47,617 nucleotides of DNA from Thermomicrobiales bacterium (lineage in GTDB: Bacteria > Chloroflexota > Chloroflexia > Thermomicrobiales > UBA6265): assembly GCA_023957015.1 (NCBI GenBank), contig JAMLHR010000020.1, positions 1 to 47,617 on the forward strand. Direction: 5' to 3'. How positions within the stretch are numbered: the stretch's first letter is position 1; every line of letters starts with the position of its first letter. Below are positions 17,201 through 25,010 of the stretch, one piece after another. The notes beneath the pieces are model-generated. The model was given only the letters and a program-made list of their open reading frames with translations, had not been told where the DNA came from and searched no databases. Position numbers and translations under genes: made by a program.

Positions 17201-18007
17201 CTACGCTATGACAGTCCCTTGTCCCTGCAACGCCGCCGTGATCGGCGATTCGATGCGCGCATCGGCGAAGATCACCTGTTTCACACCGGCCTCGACGGCT
17301 TTCACCGCCTGCTCCACCTTCACCACCATTCGATCCGCGGCGGCGGCCAGCGCCGCCTCTGGATTACTGGCATCGACGCGCGCGATCAACGTCGACTCAT
17401 CGTACCGATCCGCCAGCAGGCCGGGAGTGTCGCTGAAGAAGAGCAATGCCTCCGCGCCCATCGCTTCGGCAAGACCGAGCGCAAGTTTGTCGCCATCGAA
17501 GTTGATCGGGACACCACCATCCGCATACCCCGGCGGCGAGACCAGCACCACATAACCAGCGTCCATCAACGTCTGGATCACCGCCGGGTTGTACTGCTTG
17601 ATCGAACCGGCATGATCATCGCGCAACACCTTCATCTTGCCATCGGTATCGGTGCCACGAATCTCCGCCTTGCGCACGCCTTCGGCGATACCACCATCTA
17701 TGGCGCTCAAACCAACGGCGTTGACGCCCTCGGCTCGAAACGCCGCCACTGCCCGCTTGTTCACCTTGCCGCAGTACGCCATCAACATGGCGTCCATTGT
17801 CTCGGCATCGGTATACCGCGTAACCCGGCCGCTCTTGCTGGTAATCTTTCGCACCGGCAAACCAAGCTGCTCAGAGAGCGTGCTGAACTCGGCATTACCT
17901 CCATGAACAACCAGCACAGGCTGATCCAGCGCGGCGATATCCCTGGCGAATCGGGTGTAAACATCCTCGCCGATGCCTGCTCCACCACCGATTTTGACAA
18001 CAATCAT
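17201..18007 (-). CDS. lysZ: [LysW]-aminoadipate kinase
   Basis: This 268-residue amino-acid kinase phosphorylates LysW-bound 2-aminoadipate (or glutamate for arginine). It starts 'MIVVKIGGGAG', the kinase Gly-rich loop, then 'LVVHGGNAE'. 'SRVTRYTDAET'-like and 'YCGKVNKR' motifs separate LysZ from acetylglutamate kinase ArgB. 'VSPPGYADGGVPINFDGD' and the C-terminal 'VKQVIFADARIESPI' match Thermus LysZ. ATG at 18007 is preceded by GGAGG 11 bases away and gives the standard family length; the frame extends to 18163 without supporting homology. lysW, lysX and lysY are not in the window. It lies 38 bases after the MFS gene and may share its transcript. Confidence 0.9.
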   Translation of the reverse strand: MIVVKIGGGAGIGEDVYTRFARDIAALDQPVLVVHGGNAEFSTLSEQLGLPVRKITSKSGRVTRYTDAETMDAMLMAYCGKVNKRAVAAFRAEGVNAVGLSAIDGGIAEGVRKAEIRGTDTDGKMKVLRDDHAGSIKQYNPAVIQTLMDAGYVVLVSPPGYADGGVPINFDGDKLALGLAEAMGAEALLFFSDTPGLLADRYDESTLIARVDASNPEAALAAAADRMVVKVEQAVKAVEAGVKQVIFADARIESPITAALQGQGTVIA

Positions 18008-18045
18008 GCGTATCTTGACCTCCTGGCGCCGCGTGCTTTTCTTGA

Positions 18046-19218
18046 TTATCGTGCATCCACTGGTACCGGCGCTGTCACCCATCGCGTGGACACCAGGACG
18101 ATGGCGGAGGCTAGTGCGATCGCCGCATAGACAGCAAACACAACGGTATAGCCATTGAGCCATCCCACCACCACACCGGTGACTACCGGTGCGGACGCAG
18201 CGGCAATGGTAAGGATGGCGGCCAGCGATCCATTAACCGCTCCGAACCTCTGGACTTCGTAATGATTCAGCAGAATTGTTGGCCGAAGCAGTGTGAGCGC
18301 GCCGCGACCGAAGCCAAGCAGAATGGCGGCAATGAGCATGCCGCTTCCGGTCGGCCAGATAACCAATACCAGGACGGCCAGAAACTGGAGCGCAAACATC
18401 CACGAGGTGAGGGAGGTAACATCGGCGTACCTCTCGAAGACCGTCACGATCACGCGAGCACCGGTTTGCGCGGCTCCGATGATACCGGCAGTGATAGCAG
18501 CGGTTGTCGGCGAAACCCCTTGATCGATCAGATAAGCGATCATGTACACCGCCACGGCATTCGTGACAAACGACTGGAGGAAAAACGCGAACGAGAAGCG
18601 TCGAAACCAGGCTGTCTGCATGAGATCGCGGAAAGAGGAGACGAGGCTGGGACGTTTGGCATGCGTCCGCTCCACCGGCGGTGCATTGAGGACGAGCGCA
18701 TGTGGCAGGATCGTGGTGACCGCAAGAAAGACGGCAAGAATGGTCAGGGCATCGCGCCAACCATACCGTTGATCCAGCCAACCCGTGGCGGGCAGGAAAA
18801 CCGTTGAGGCCAGTCCGCCGAGGAAGGTGATAATCAGCATCGCCTTGCCACGATTGCGGCGGTACCACGGTGCAATCGCGGCAAAGGCTGGCTCGTAGAG
18901 CGTGCACGCCATCGCCACACCCATACCGATCCATACAAGATAGAATCCGGAAACAGACTCCACACGAGACCACGCCACAAGCATGATCACACCAAGAATC
19001 GATCCACCGGTCATCAACCAGGGCGCGCCATGGGCATCGATCCAGCGACCAATGACAGGTGCGAGAAGTCCGGAGACCAGGATTGAAAGGGAGTAGGCAC
19101 CGGTGATGAGACCGGTCGACCAACCGAACTCATCTTCCATCGGGACGAGCAGTGCGGAGAAGGCGTAGAAGAGGATGCCCCAGCTGATGAGCTCGGTCCA
19201 GCCAAGGGTCCATGCCAT
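18046..19218 (-). CDS. MFS transporter
   Basis: This 390-residue twelve-helix transporter resembles the monocarboxylate/oxalate-formate branch. The first helix begins almost at the initiator Met, then 'PVIGRWIDAHGAPWLMTGGS' is the loop 2-3 motif and 'APWYRRNRGKAMLIITFLGG' is typical of the MCT-like group. The cytoplasmic middle loop carries 'RTHAKRPSLVSSFRD'. The N-terminus is short for the family and ATG at 19218 lacks a good ribosome site. A family D repeat begins 32 bases upstream, so the native 5' end may have been altered. Substrate unknown; it precedes lysZ by 38 bases. Confidence 0.82.
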   Translation of the reverse strand: MAWTLGWTELISWGILFYAFSALLVPMEDEFGWSTGLITGAYSLSILVSGLLAPVIGRWIDAHGAPWLMTGGSILGVIMLVAWSRVESVSGFYLVWIGMGVAMACTLYEPAFAAIAPWYRRNRGKAMLIITFLGGLASTVFLPATGWLDQRYGWRDALTILAVFLAVTTILPHALVLNAPPVERTHAKRPSLVSSFRDLMQTAWFRRFSFAFFLQSFVTNAVAVYMIAYLIDQGVSPTTAAITAGIIGAAQTGARVIVTVFERYADVTSLTSWMFALQFLAVLVLVIWPTGSGMLIAAILLGFGRGALTLLRPTILLNHYEVQRFGAVNGSLAAILTIAAASAPVVTGVVVGWLNGYTVVFAVYAAIALASAIVLVSTRWVTAPVPVDAR

Positions 19219-19249
19219 CGGCCATAGCGGCTGATCCTGCGGGCGTAGG

Positions 19250-19307
19250 TCCTGCGAACCGCGAAGCGGTTCCGCAGGATCATGGTCGAGCCGATAGGTG
19301 AGACCGG
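19250..19307 (+). repeat. Dispersed repeat family D, copy 1
   Basis: A near-perfect 30-base palindrome (TCCTGCGAACC, then GCGAAGC, then GGTTCCGCAGGA) is followed by GGTCGAGCC and AGGTGAGACCGG. The same two-part unit is at 21588-21646. It lies 32 bases upstream of the MFS start codon. Confidence 0.7.
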
Positions 19308-19449
19308 TCCAAAGTCTTGCCAGTCACTGGGTCGTCCTACGGAGAGATGGCAACATCGGCCGGGAGTGCCATAGCGGCAACTTGCTATTCTCCACCCCGG
19401 GTTCTGTTTACCAACTCTATCCTTGATAGTTTGGAACGTGTTGCGACCT

Positions 19450-19502
19450 TGAACCCAGGCAACTTACAGATGCTGCGCATCTGATCGGCGCCGGGTCTAC
19501 AT
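19450..19502 (+). repeat. Dispersed repeat family C, copy 2
   Basis: Opens TGAACCCAGGCAACTTAC and closes CCGGGTCTACAT like copy 1, but the core is only about 23 bases and carries GATGCTGCGCATC, a perfect 6-bp hairpin. It is in the intergenic gap between the MFS and ABC exporter genes. Confidence 0.65.
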
Positions 19503-19549
19503 TGGTCCATTTGGCGGCTGAAGAGGTTGGAACATGCCTGCATCTTGGA

Positions 19550-19609
19550 CAGCCAGCGCCTGCAGGCGCTGGCTGGAGGTCCTGCGGAACCGCACCGCGG
19601 TTCGCAAGA
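19550..19609. repeat. GC-rich hairpin pair, partial family D repeat
   Basis: CAGCCAGCGCC-TGCA-GGCGCTGGCTG (19550-19575) is an 11-bp perfect stem. A diverged family D palindrome, CCTGCGGAACCGC against GCGGTTCGCA, follows at 19581-19606 and ends next to the stop of the ABC permease gene (19611). The pair could act as a transcript end for that gene. The whole gap 19219-19610 consists of such repeats and has no gene. Confidence 0.55.
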
Positions 19610-19610
19610 T

Positions 19611-20459
19611 CTACTCTCCTCGCTTCTCGAACAGCCATGCCGTCAACGGAATCACGACGACCAGTGTTCCCAACCACCACATAACGGCGAGCCAGGCGGT
19701 GTTACCGACATCCGGATATCCGTTGAGGAGTCCGCGAGTGGCGTTCACGCTCAACGAGAATGGCTGGTTCGCCGCGAATCCTTGCAACCAGGATGGGAGG
19801 AAATCCGTGCTGATAAACGCCGAGCTGATGAAGGTCAGTGGCATGATCGCGCTGAAGCCGATGCTGCTCACCGCCTCGACGGTCTTCAAGGCCAGACCAA
19901 TCACCGCACCCAGCCAGCAGAACACGAACGCGGTCAGTCCCATGATGCCGATCGCTGCCAGCCACTCGCCGAGGTTCGCCGTTGGTCGGAATCCAACTGC
20001 GAACGCCACCAGGATCGTGGTCACGGTCGAGAAGATCGCGATGGCCATGTCGGCCACAATGCGCCCCAGCACAACCGCCAGATGTTGCATCGGAAGACTG
20101 CGGAAGCGATCCATCAGTCCTTCCTTGGCATCCATCGCCAGACCATAGCCGGTGTTCATACCGCTGAAGACGATGCCTTGCAGCAGAATACCGACGACCA
20201 GGTAGTTAACGGCACTCACACCCTGCGGCAGCGTCATTTGCACCGTGCCGGCGAAGATGTAGCGGAACATCAACAGGAACATCAGCGGCATGATCGTGAC
20301 ACCGATCAGCCAATCGATCTGTCTCGGTACGCGTAGCAAATTGCGCCAGCCAATGACAAAGGAATCGTTCAGGAGCTGGACGAACCGGGGCTTGCTGCGA
20401 GCGGTCAGATTGAGCGCGCTGCTCAGGCGAACGTCATTCGTGAGATCGGTGCTACTCAT
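19611..20459 (-). CDS. ABC-2 type exporter permease (DrrB-like)
   Basis: This 282-residue permease has a cytoplasmic N-terminus of about 50 residues followed by six helices. 'MNTGYGLAMDAKEGLMDRFR' is the family's cytosolic coupling region, and 'FISTDFLPSWLQGFAANQPF' resembles the DrrB/YadH C-terminal signature. It partners the ATPase encoded just upstream; together they match daunorubicin-resistance-type drug or lipid exporters. The chosen start is ATG at 20459, with AAGGAG 9 bases upstream, overlapping the ATPase stop by 8 bases (ATGAGTAG). An ATG at 20468 is too close to the same site. Confidence 0.88.
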   Translation of the reverse strand: MSSTDLTNDVRLSSALNLTARSKPRFVQLLNDSFVIGWRNLLRVPRQIDWLIGVTIMPLMFLLMFRYIFAGTVQMTLPQGVSAVNYLVVGILLQGIVFSGMNTGYGLAMDAKEGLMDRFRSLPMQHLAVVLGRIVADMAIAIFSTVTTILVAFAVGFRPTANLGEWLAAIGIMGLTAFVFCWLGAVIGLALKTVEAVSSIGFSAIMPLTFISSAFISTDFLPSWLQGFAANQPFSLSVNATRGLLNGYPDVGNTAWLAVMWWLGTLVVVIPLTAWLFEKRGE

Positions 20460-21450
20460 AGCTGCCATCTCCTTCCATATCCTCGGCCGCGTGACCGGTA
20501 AGCTGCAGGAAAACATCGTCCAGTGTTGGCCGTCGCAGGCTGAAATCGGTGGGATGGATACCGACCGAGTCCAGATCGCGCACAGCCTGCATCAGACCAG
20601 CTGCTCCCGCCGGATAGGGAACCGTGAACCGACGTGTGTGGGGTTCCACCAGAACCTCATTTCCGGCAATACCCCAGGTGCTGGCAAGCTGCTGGAGCGA
20701 CTGCTCCACCTCGGCGAGATTGCTTCCGTCGGCAACGGAGATGTCGAGGCGCTCGCCGCCGAGCTGCGTCTTCAGCTCATCGGCGGTGCCCTTGGCGATG
20801 ACCAGTCCGTGATCGATCACCACAATCTCATTGGCGAGGCGATCGGCTTCCTCCAGATACTGGGTTGTCAACAGTACCGTGGTGCCATCGGAGACCAGGT
20901 TTTCGATCACCTGCCACATATCGGCGCGGCTGCGCGGATCAAGCCCCGTTGTTGGCTCATCCAGCACCAGCACCGGCGGGGCCACGATCAGGCTGGCCGC
21001 GAGATCGAGGCGACGTCGCATACCACCGGAATAGGTTTTGAGGATGCGATCGCCGGCGGCGGTCAGGCCGAACTGCGCCAGCAACTCCGTCGCCCGCGCC
21101 TTCGCGATCGACTTCGGCAGACCATACAGCTGCCCGAACATGATCAGGTTCTCGCGTCCGGTGAGGATCTCATCGACCGCGGCGTACTGTCCGCTGAGTC
21201 CAATCACGCGGCGAGCCTGATCCGGATGCGCCAACACATCGACGCCCGCCACCTCGGCGGTGCCGGCGTCTGGTTGGAGCAGTGTTGTCAGAATCCGGAC
21301 AGCGGTTGTTTTTCCGGCTCCATTTGGACCTAGAACACCCAACACGGTGCCCGTTTTGACGTGAATATCAACACCCTTAAGCGCCTGCGTTTCACCGTAA
21401 CTCTTCTTGAGCCCGGTCGCCCGCACGGCGTACTCACCTGAGTAACCCAT
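20452..21450 (-). CDS. ABC exporter ATP-binding protein (DrrA-like)
   Basis: This 332-residue ATPase has Walker A 'GPNGAGKTT' (41-49), signature 'YSGGMRRRLDLAASL', Walker B 'VLVLDEPTTGLD' and switch region 'LLTTQYLEEAD'. About 100 C-terminal residues follow, including a DrrA-type domain. 'YAAVDEILTGRENL' in the Q-loop region is highly characteristic of the DrrA subfamily. ATG at 21450 follows AGGAG by 6 bases; the frame continues upstream to 21516 without support. It is the first gene of the two-gene exporter. The substrate is not identifiable. Confidence 0.92.
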   Translation of the reverse strand: MGYSGEYAVRATGLKKSYGETQALKGVDIHVKTGTVLGVLGPNGAGKTTAVRILTTLLQPDAGTAEVAGVDVLAHPDQARRVIGLSGQYAAVDEILTGRENLIMFGQLYGLPKSIAKARATELLAQFGLTAAGDRILKTYSGGMRRRLDLAASLIVAPPVLVLDEPTTGLDPRSRADMWQVIENLVSDGTTVLLTTQYLEEADRLANEIVVIDHGLVIAKGTADELKTQLGGERLDISVADGSNLAEVEQSLQQLASTWGIAGNEVLVEPHTRRFTVPYPAGAAGLMQAVRDLDSVGIHPTDFSLRRPTLDDVFLQLTGHAAEDMEGDGSYE

Positions 21451-21587
21451 ACACACTCCTTTTTGTGGGTTGCTGCGCCCCACCGACAGCACGGTTTTTA
21501 TCGTGCTGGAGCGCAATCGTACCCAACGACCCTGCTAGCATGCAATTTCTGGCGGACAGGTTGCTTCCTCATTCTTGCGGTTGCTGA

Positions 21588-21646
21588 TCCTGCGAATCGC
21601 GAAGCGATTCCGCAGGACCCCCGGTCGAGCCATCAGGTGAGACCGG
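21588..21646 (+). repeat. Dispersed repeat family D, copy 2
   Basis: Palindrome TCCTGCGAATC, GCGAAGC, GATTCCGCAGGA followed by GGTCGAGCC and AGGTGAGACCGG, matching 19250-19307 in order and spacing. Compensating changes (C/G in copy 1, T/A here) keep the stem paired, which argues for selection on structure. It sits between the divergent exporter and thiamine operons. Confidence 0.7.
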
Positions 21647-21713
21647 CCCAGGATAGTGAGTCCAGAAGTATTCAGCAGATGAGATTCTGGACCTACCGTT
21701 TCGCAGTCGGGAG

Positions 21714-21747
21714 GCCCTGCGGCCACCACTTCGTGGTGTCACAGGGC
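21714..21747. repeat. Two-part hairpin upstream of the TPP riboswitch
   Basis: GCCCTG (21714-21719) pairs with CAGGGC (21742-21747), and inside it CACCAC pairs with GTGGTG around a TTC loop. It may be another repeat remnant. As it lies just before the likely transcription start of the thiamine operon, a regulatory role cannot be excluded. Confidence 0.4.
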
Positions 21748-21762
21748 TAATCGCCGTATCAT

Positions 21763-21849
21763 TAACCCGCTGCGGGAGCCGTTAGGCTGAGAGGGCGAAC
21801 AGTCGCCGACCGCCAACCTGATCCGGGTCATACCGGCGTAGGAAATGCG
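21763..21849 (+). promoter_or_regulatory. TPP riboswitch (THI element)
   Basis: The canonical landmarks occur in order: GGGAGCC (21775), the CTGAGA pyrimidine-sensor loop (21787-21792), and the pyrophosphate-sensor half CTGATCCGGGTCATACCGG followed by CGTAGGAAATGCG. The conserved 3' segment AGGA (21840-21843) is also the only Shine-Dalgarno for the ATG at 21850. Ligand binding should therefore hide the ribosome site directly, without a separate expression platform. The riboswitch establishes that the downstream transporter handles thiamine or a precursor. Confidence 0.93.
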
Positions 21850-22632
21850 ATGCAACCACCACTGCTGAATATCAGCAATCTCACCGCCACATATATGGAA
21901 GATGGCCAACATCTGGTCGCGCTGGAGAACGTCAATCTTCAGGTGCAGCCGGGCGAATTCGTCTGCCTCATTGGTCCCTCCGGTAGTGGTAAGAGCACGC
22001 TGCTCGATATCGTCTCCGGGCTCTTCGCCGAAGTTGAGGGTACGGTCGAGATCAATGGACGCGCTCTCGCGTCCGCCCAACGACCCGGTTCCACCAGCTA
22101 TATGCGCCAGCGCGATCTGCTCATGCCTTGGCGGACTGCACTGGAGAACGCCGCGTTGGCGCTGGAGGTCCACGGCCACCCTCGCAAGGAATCGCAACGG
22201 CTTGCCGCCGCCCGCTTTGCCGAGTTCGGCCTGGCTGGATTCGAGGGAAAGTATCCTGCTCAACTCAGTGGCGGTATGCGCCAGCGTGTCGCATTTCTGC
22301 GTACCGTCCTGGCGGAGCGCGAATTGCTGTTGCTGGACGAACCGTTCGGTGCGCTTGATGCCCTCAATCGTTCCAACCTGCAGCAATGGTTGGTGAAGCT
22401 GTGGGAACGCGAGCAGCAGGGTGTGGTGATGGTGACCCACGATGTTGACGAGGCCGTTTTCCTGGCCGATCGCGTCATTGTCCTCAGTGCCCGCCCTGGC
22501 ACCGTGATTCACGAGGAACGTATCTCGCTACCGCGACCGCGCACCCGCGCGATGTTGACCAGCGATGCCTTCCTCGCACATCGGGCCGTGTTGTTGGATG
22601 CGCTCGGATTGCTGGAGGGCGATGTCGCATGA
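21850..22632 (+). CDS. thiZ: Thiamine-precursor ABC transporter, ATP-binding protein
   Basis: This 260-residue ATPase is of the nitrate/sulfonate/taurine (SsuB-ThiZ) group. It has Walker A 'GPSGSGKST' (42-50), Q-loop 'SYMRQRDLLMPWRTALEN', signature 'LSGGMRQRV' (139-147), Walker B 'LLLLDEPFGALDAL' (D163, E164) and switch His197 in 'VTHDVDEA'. The Q-loop 'M-x-Q-x-D-L-L-M-P-W' pattern is typical of ThiZ-like proteins. It lies directly under a TPP riboswitch and overlaps the permease by 4 bases (ATGA). The substrate is probably a pyrimidine (HMP or formylaminopyrimidine) precursor, inferred from the tenA remnant downstream. Confidence 0.9.
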   Translation: MQPPLLNISNLTATYMEDGQHLVALENVNLQVQPGEFVCLIGPSGSGKSTLLDIVSGLFAEVEGTVEINGRALASAQRPGSTSYMRQRDLLMPWRTALENAALALEVHGHPRKESQRLAAARFAEFGLAGFEGKYPAQLSGGMRQRVAFLRTVLAERELLLLDEPFGALDALNRSNLQQWLVKLWEREQQGVVMVTHDVDEAVFLADRVIVLSARPGTVIHEERISLPRPRTRAMLTSDAFLAHRAVLLDALGLLEGDVA

Positions 22633-23396
22633 ACGATCGCATTGCCCGTATCATTGGCCCGATCCTGCTACTGCTGGCGTTGCTGGTTGGTTGGGAGATC
22701 GCCGTTCGCCTGACCGATACCGCGACCTGGATGCTGCCGGCTCCTTCCGATGTTATTCGTGCCTTCAAGGACGACTGGCGACTCCTGCTCACCCATACGC
22801 GCGTCACCCTCAGCGAGGTGCTGATCGGCTTCGGTATCGCGCTGGCGGCTGGACTGATAACGGGTATCGCTATCGATAGCTCGCGCATCATTGAACGAGC
22901 GCTCTATCCGTTGCTCATCGCCAGTCAAACCATCCCGATGGTCGTGTTGGCACCGCTTTTCCTCATCTGGTTCGGGTATGGCTTGCTGCCGAAGGTGCTG
23001 GTGACCGCGCTGGTGGCGTACTTCCCCTTGGCAGTGAACACCGTCGATGGCCTCAAGAGTACGGATCGCGAGCTAATCCGTCTGATGTTGGCAATGGGTG
23101 CGAAACCGGGGCAGATCTTCCGTCTGGCGAAGGTGCCATCGGCACTGCCAATGATCTTCGGTGGTGCCCGCATCTCAGTGGCATTCGCGGTGATCGGTGC
23201 GGTTTTCGGTGAGTATGTCGGGGCGAAAGAGGGTCTCGGTTATCTGATGGATCGCTCGGCCGCCATGTTTGAGACGCCGCGCGTCTTCGCCTGCATCTTC
23301 ATCCTGGCGGCGATGGGAGTGACGCTCTTCGCCCTGGTTTCGTTGCTTGAGCGCATCGTCCTGCCCTGGCGCCGGTTTACGGCTGGTTCAACATGA
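22629..23396 (+). CDS. thiX: Thiamine-precursor ABC transporter, permease
   Basis: This 255-residue permease of the SsuC/ThiX family has about six helices. The EAA-loop motif, 'LMLAMGAKPGQIFRLAKVPS', followed by 'PMIFGGARISVAFAVIGAVF', contacts the ATPase. 'IPMVVLAPLFLIWFGYG' is a family signature. It starts at the ATGA overlap with thiZ. The cognate substrate-binding protein (ThiY, NMT1-like) usually in this operon is absent; the next 800 bases have only remnants. Confidence 0.9.
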   Translation: MNDRIARIIGPILLLLALLVGWEIAVRLTDTATWMLPAPSDVIRAFKDDWRLLLTHTRVTLSEVLIGFGIALAAGLITGIAIDSSRIIERALYPLLIASQTIPMVVLAPLFLIWFGYGLLPKVLVTALVAYFPLAVNTVDGLKSTDRELIRLMLAMGAKPGQIFRLAKVPSALPMIFGGARISVAFAVIGAVFGEYVGAKEGLGYLMDRSAAMFETPRVFACIFILAAMGVTLFALVSLLERIVLPWRRFTAGST

Positions 23397-24222
23397 CCTG
23401 CACATGGACCAATGCGGCGGCTTCATTGGTAGTTGTTCCCTCCCCGCCGAAGGCGGAAATGTGTCTGGATACCACGATGTAAACCGCAGGTTTGTTGTCG
23501 ACCATAAAGGTCGACTCTACCGATATTTTCTGTTCCAATGGATTTGCCAGCGCGCTGACGCGCCGTACGGAAATGCCCAGTCGACTCGCGGCCTCTGCCG
23601 TTGTCAGGGTGGGTAAAGTGTCGGAAACGGTCACCGCATTTGACCAGTGCCATCGTATCCAGATTCGTCTATGTTCCAATTGGGGAAATGTAGACGCCGT
23701 GTTCAAATGTAGCCTCGGTCCACTCATGAAGGCATCACGTGCCATGAGTGCATTTCGTCCCACGTATCCGCCTGCGTCATGCATCCGGGAAGATCAGGAA
23801 ACCATATGAACCATCCACCATTTTTTCCATCTCAGCCTCAACCCGGAACTGTAGCTGACTGAATAGTCCATAATGTCGACTGTCTAACCCCTATTTTTAT
23901 CTACGATTCATAGGTCTTTACCCATGTTGGTATGGCCATCGCGTACGTGATAGTGTCAGAAGAGCATCATACCTCCCGGTATCGCCTTTCTCGACCTGAG
24001 CCAACTTATTTCGTGGCCGTTCCATCTTACACCCGAAGTTTCTTTGGGCTGACCATGTCTCAAATCCAGCGAACTGACACGACTGGAGAAGCTGGAGATG
24101 AGAATACCATACCAGATGAGCATAATATCCCCTCCTTTGAGTTCAGACTGATTCCGCCAGGCTTCTCATCTTGCTGTTGGAGCGATTGTAGGAGTTTCCC
24201 TGATTGTTATGAGAGGAAACCC
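23397..24222. other. Decayed intergenic region between thiX and the tenA remnant
   Basis: These 826 bases hold no intact gene. The first half contains a minus-strand HTH remnant; the second half (about 23800-24200) is more AT-rich than its neighbours and its open frames have no recognisable content or ribosome site. A hydrophobic stretch 'ASHLAVGAIVGVSLIVM' is encoded just before the tenA remnant (24164-24211) but lacks a start. A lost thiY gene could once have occupied this place; I see no trace of it. Confidence 0.45.
23500..23650 (-). pseudogene. Remnant of a small helix-turn-helix protein
   Basis: One minus-strand frame reads 'TLTTAEAASRLGISVRRVSA', the N-terminal HTH of excisionase/MerR-like proteins ending in a recognition helix. 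After 'SALA' the family pattern breaks; a piece resembling the wing ('ENIGRVDLYGRQ') continues in another frame, as after an indel. The surrounding frame to 23784 is low in plausible content. I read it as a broken gene, but it could be a small truncated regulator. Confidence 0.35.
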
Positions 24223-24884
24223 ATGTCATTCTCTGTCCATTTTGCGATCAATCGCCGACGATATCTGGGAGGCGCAACACCGCCATCCGGTTGACTGGTA
24301 TCGGCATGGCTCGCTCGATCCGGAAATCTTCGGCTTCTGGTTGCGACAGGACTATCTCTATCTCATCGACTACGCGCCTCTTCGGTGCGGCAGTGATGAA
24401 GGCACCGTCGCTGGAGTTGATGACGACCATGGCCCAACTCGCTCATGAGATTTTGCACACCGAGATGGCGCTGCATCGATCTTACGTGGCCGAGTTCGGT
24501 ATTACCGAGACTGATCTTCTCCACGAGATGAAGGCACCAACCTGTCAGGGCTATACCGATTTCCTTCTCCGCACTGCGACAATCGGCGATTTCGCCGAAC
24601 TGATGGGTGCGTTATTGCCCTGTATGTGGGGCTATGGCGAGATCGGTGCCCGATTGGCCGCTAACGGATGTCTTGACGAGGAGCGCTATGCCCGCTGGAT
24701 CGCGATGTACGCCAGCGAGGAGTTCCAGCAACTGGCCACATGGTGTCGAGACGCAACGGATGCCGTTTGCGAGGGGCTGCCACCAGCGATGCTTGCCCGT
24801 GTCGAGGAAGCGTTTATCACCTCCAGTCGCTATGAACTTGCCTTCTGGCAGATGGCCTGGACACAAGAGCGTTGGCCTATGTAG
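24223..24884 (+). pseudogene. tenA: tenA-like thiaminase II/aminopyrimidine hydrolase, frameshifted
   Basis: The segment encodes most of a TenA protein but in changing frames. 'MSFSVH' (ATG 24223 behind GAGAGG) is in frame 1. 'LRSIADDIWEAQHRHP' is in frame 2, 'TGIG' in frame 3, 'GSLDPEIFGFWLRQDYLYLI' in frame 2 again, and from 'RLFGAAVMKAPS' to the TAG it stays in frame 3. The last switch, near 24378, fits loss of two bases from GCGCGCC. The 3' two thirds are intact, with the Cys in 'APTCQGYTDFLL' typical of TenA_C. The C-terminal position usually Glu reads Gln ('FWQMAW'). TenA salvages aminopyrimidine from degraded thiamine. Either a real pseudogene or assembly indels. Confidence 0.75.
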
Positions 24885-25010
24885 CGCCGATGCCGAAGTG
24901 CTCGGCGTACAGGGAGGAGTTACCGCCTGCGGCGGTCAACGACCACGTCGGGTCGTCGCTACTTCCGTCACCAACGTGCTATCATCCTCAATCCCGGAGG
25001 CGGCGGCACT

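Noticed and set aside
19219..19610. CRISPR array between transporters
   Set aside because: Repeats are of different families, irregularly spaced and not separated by uniform spacers; no cas gene is present.
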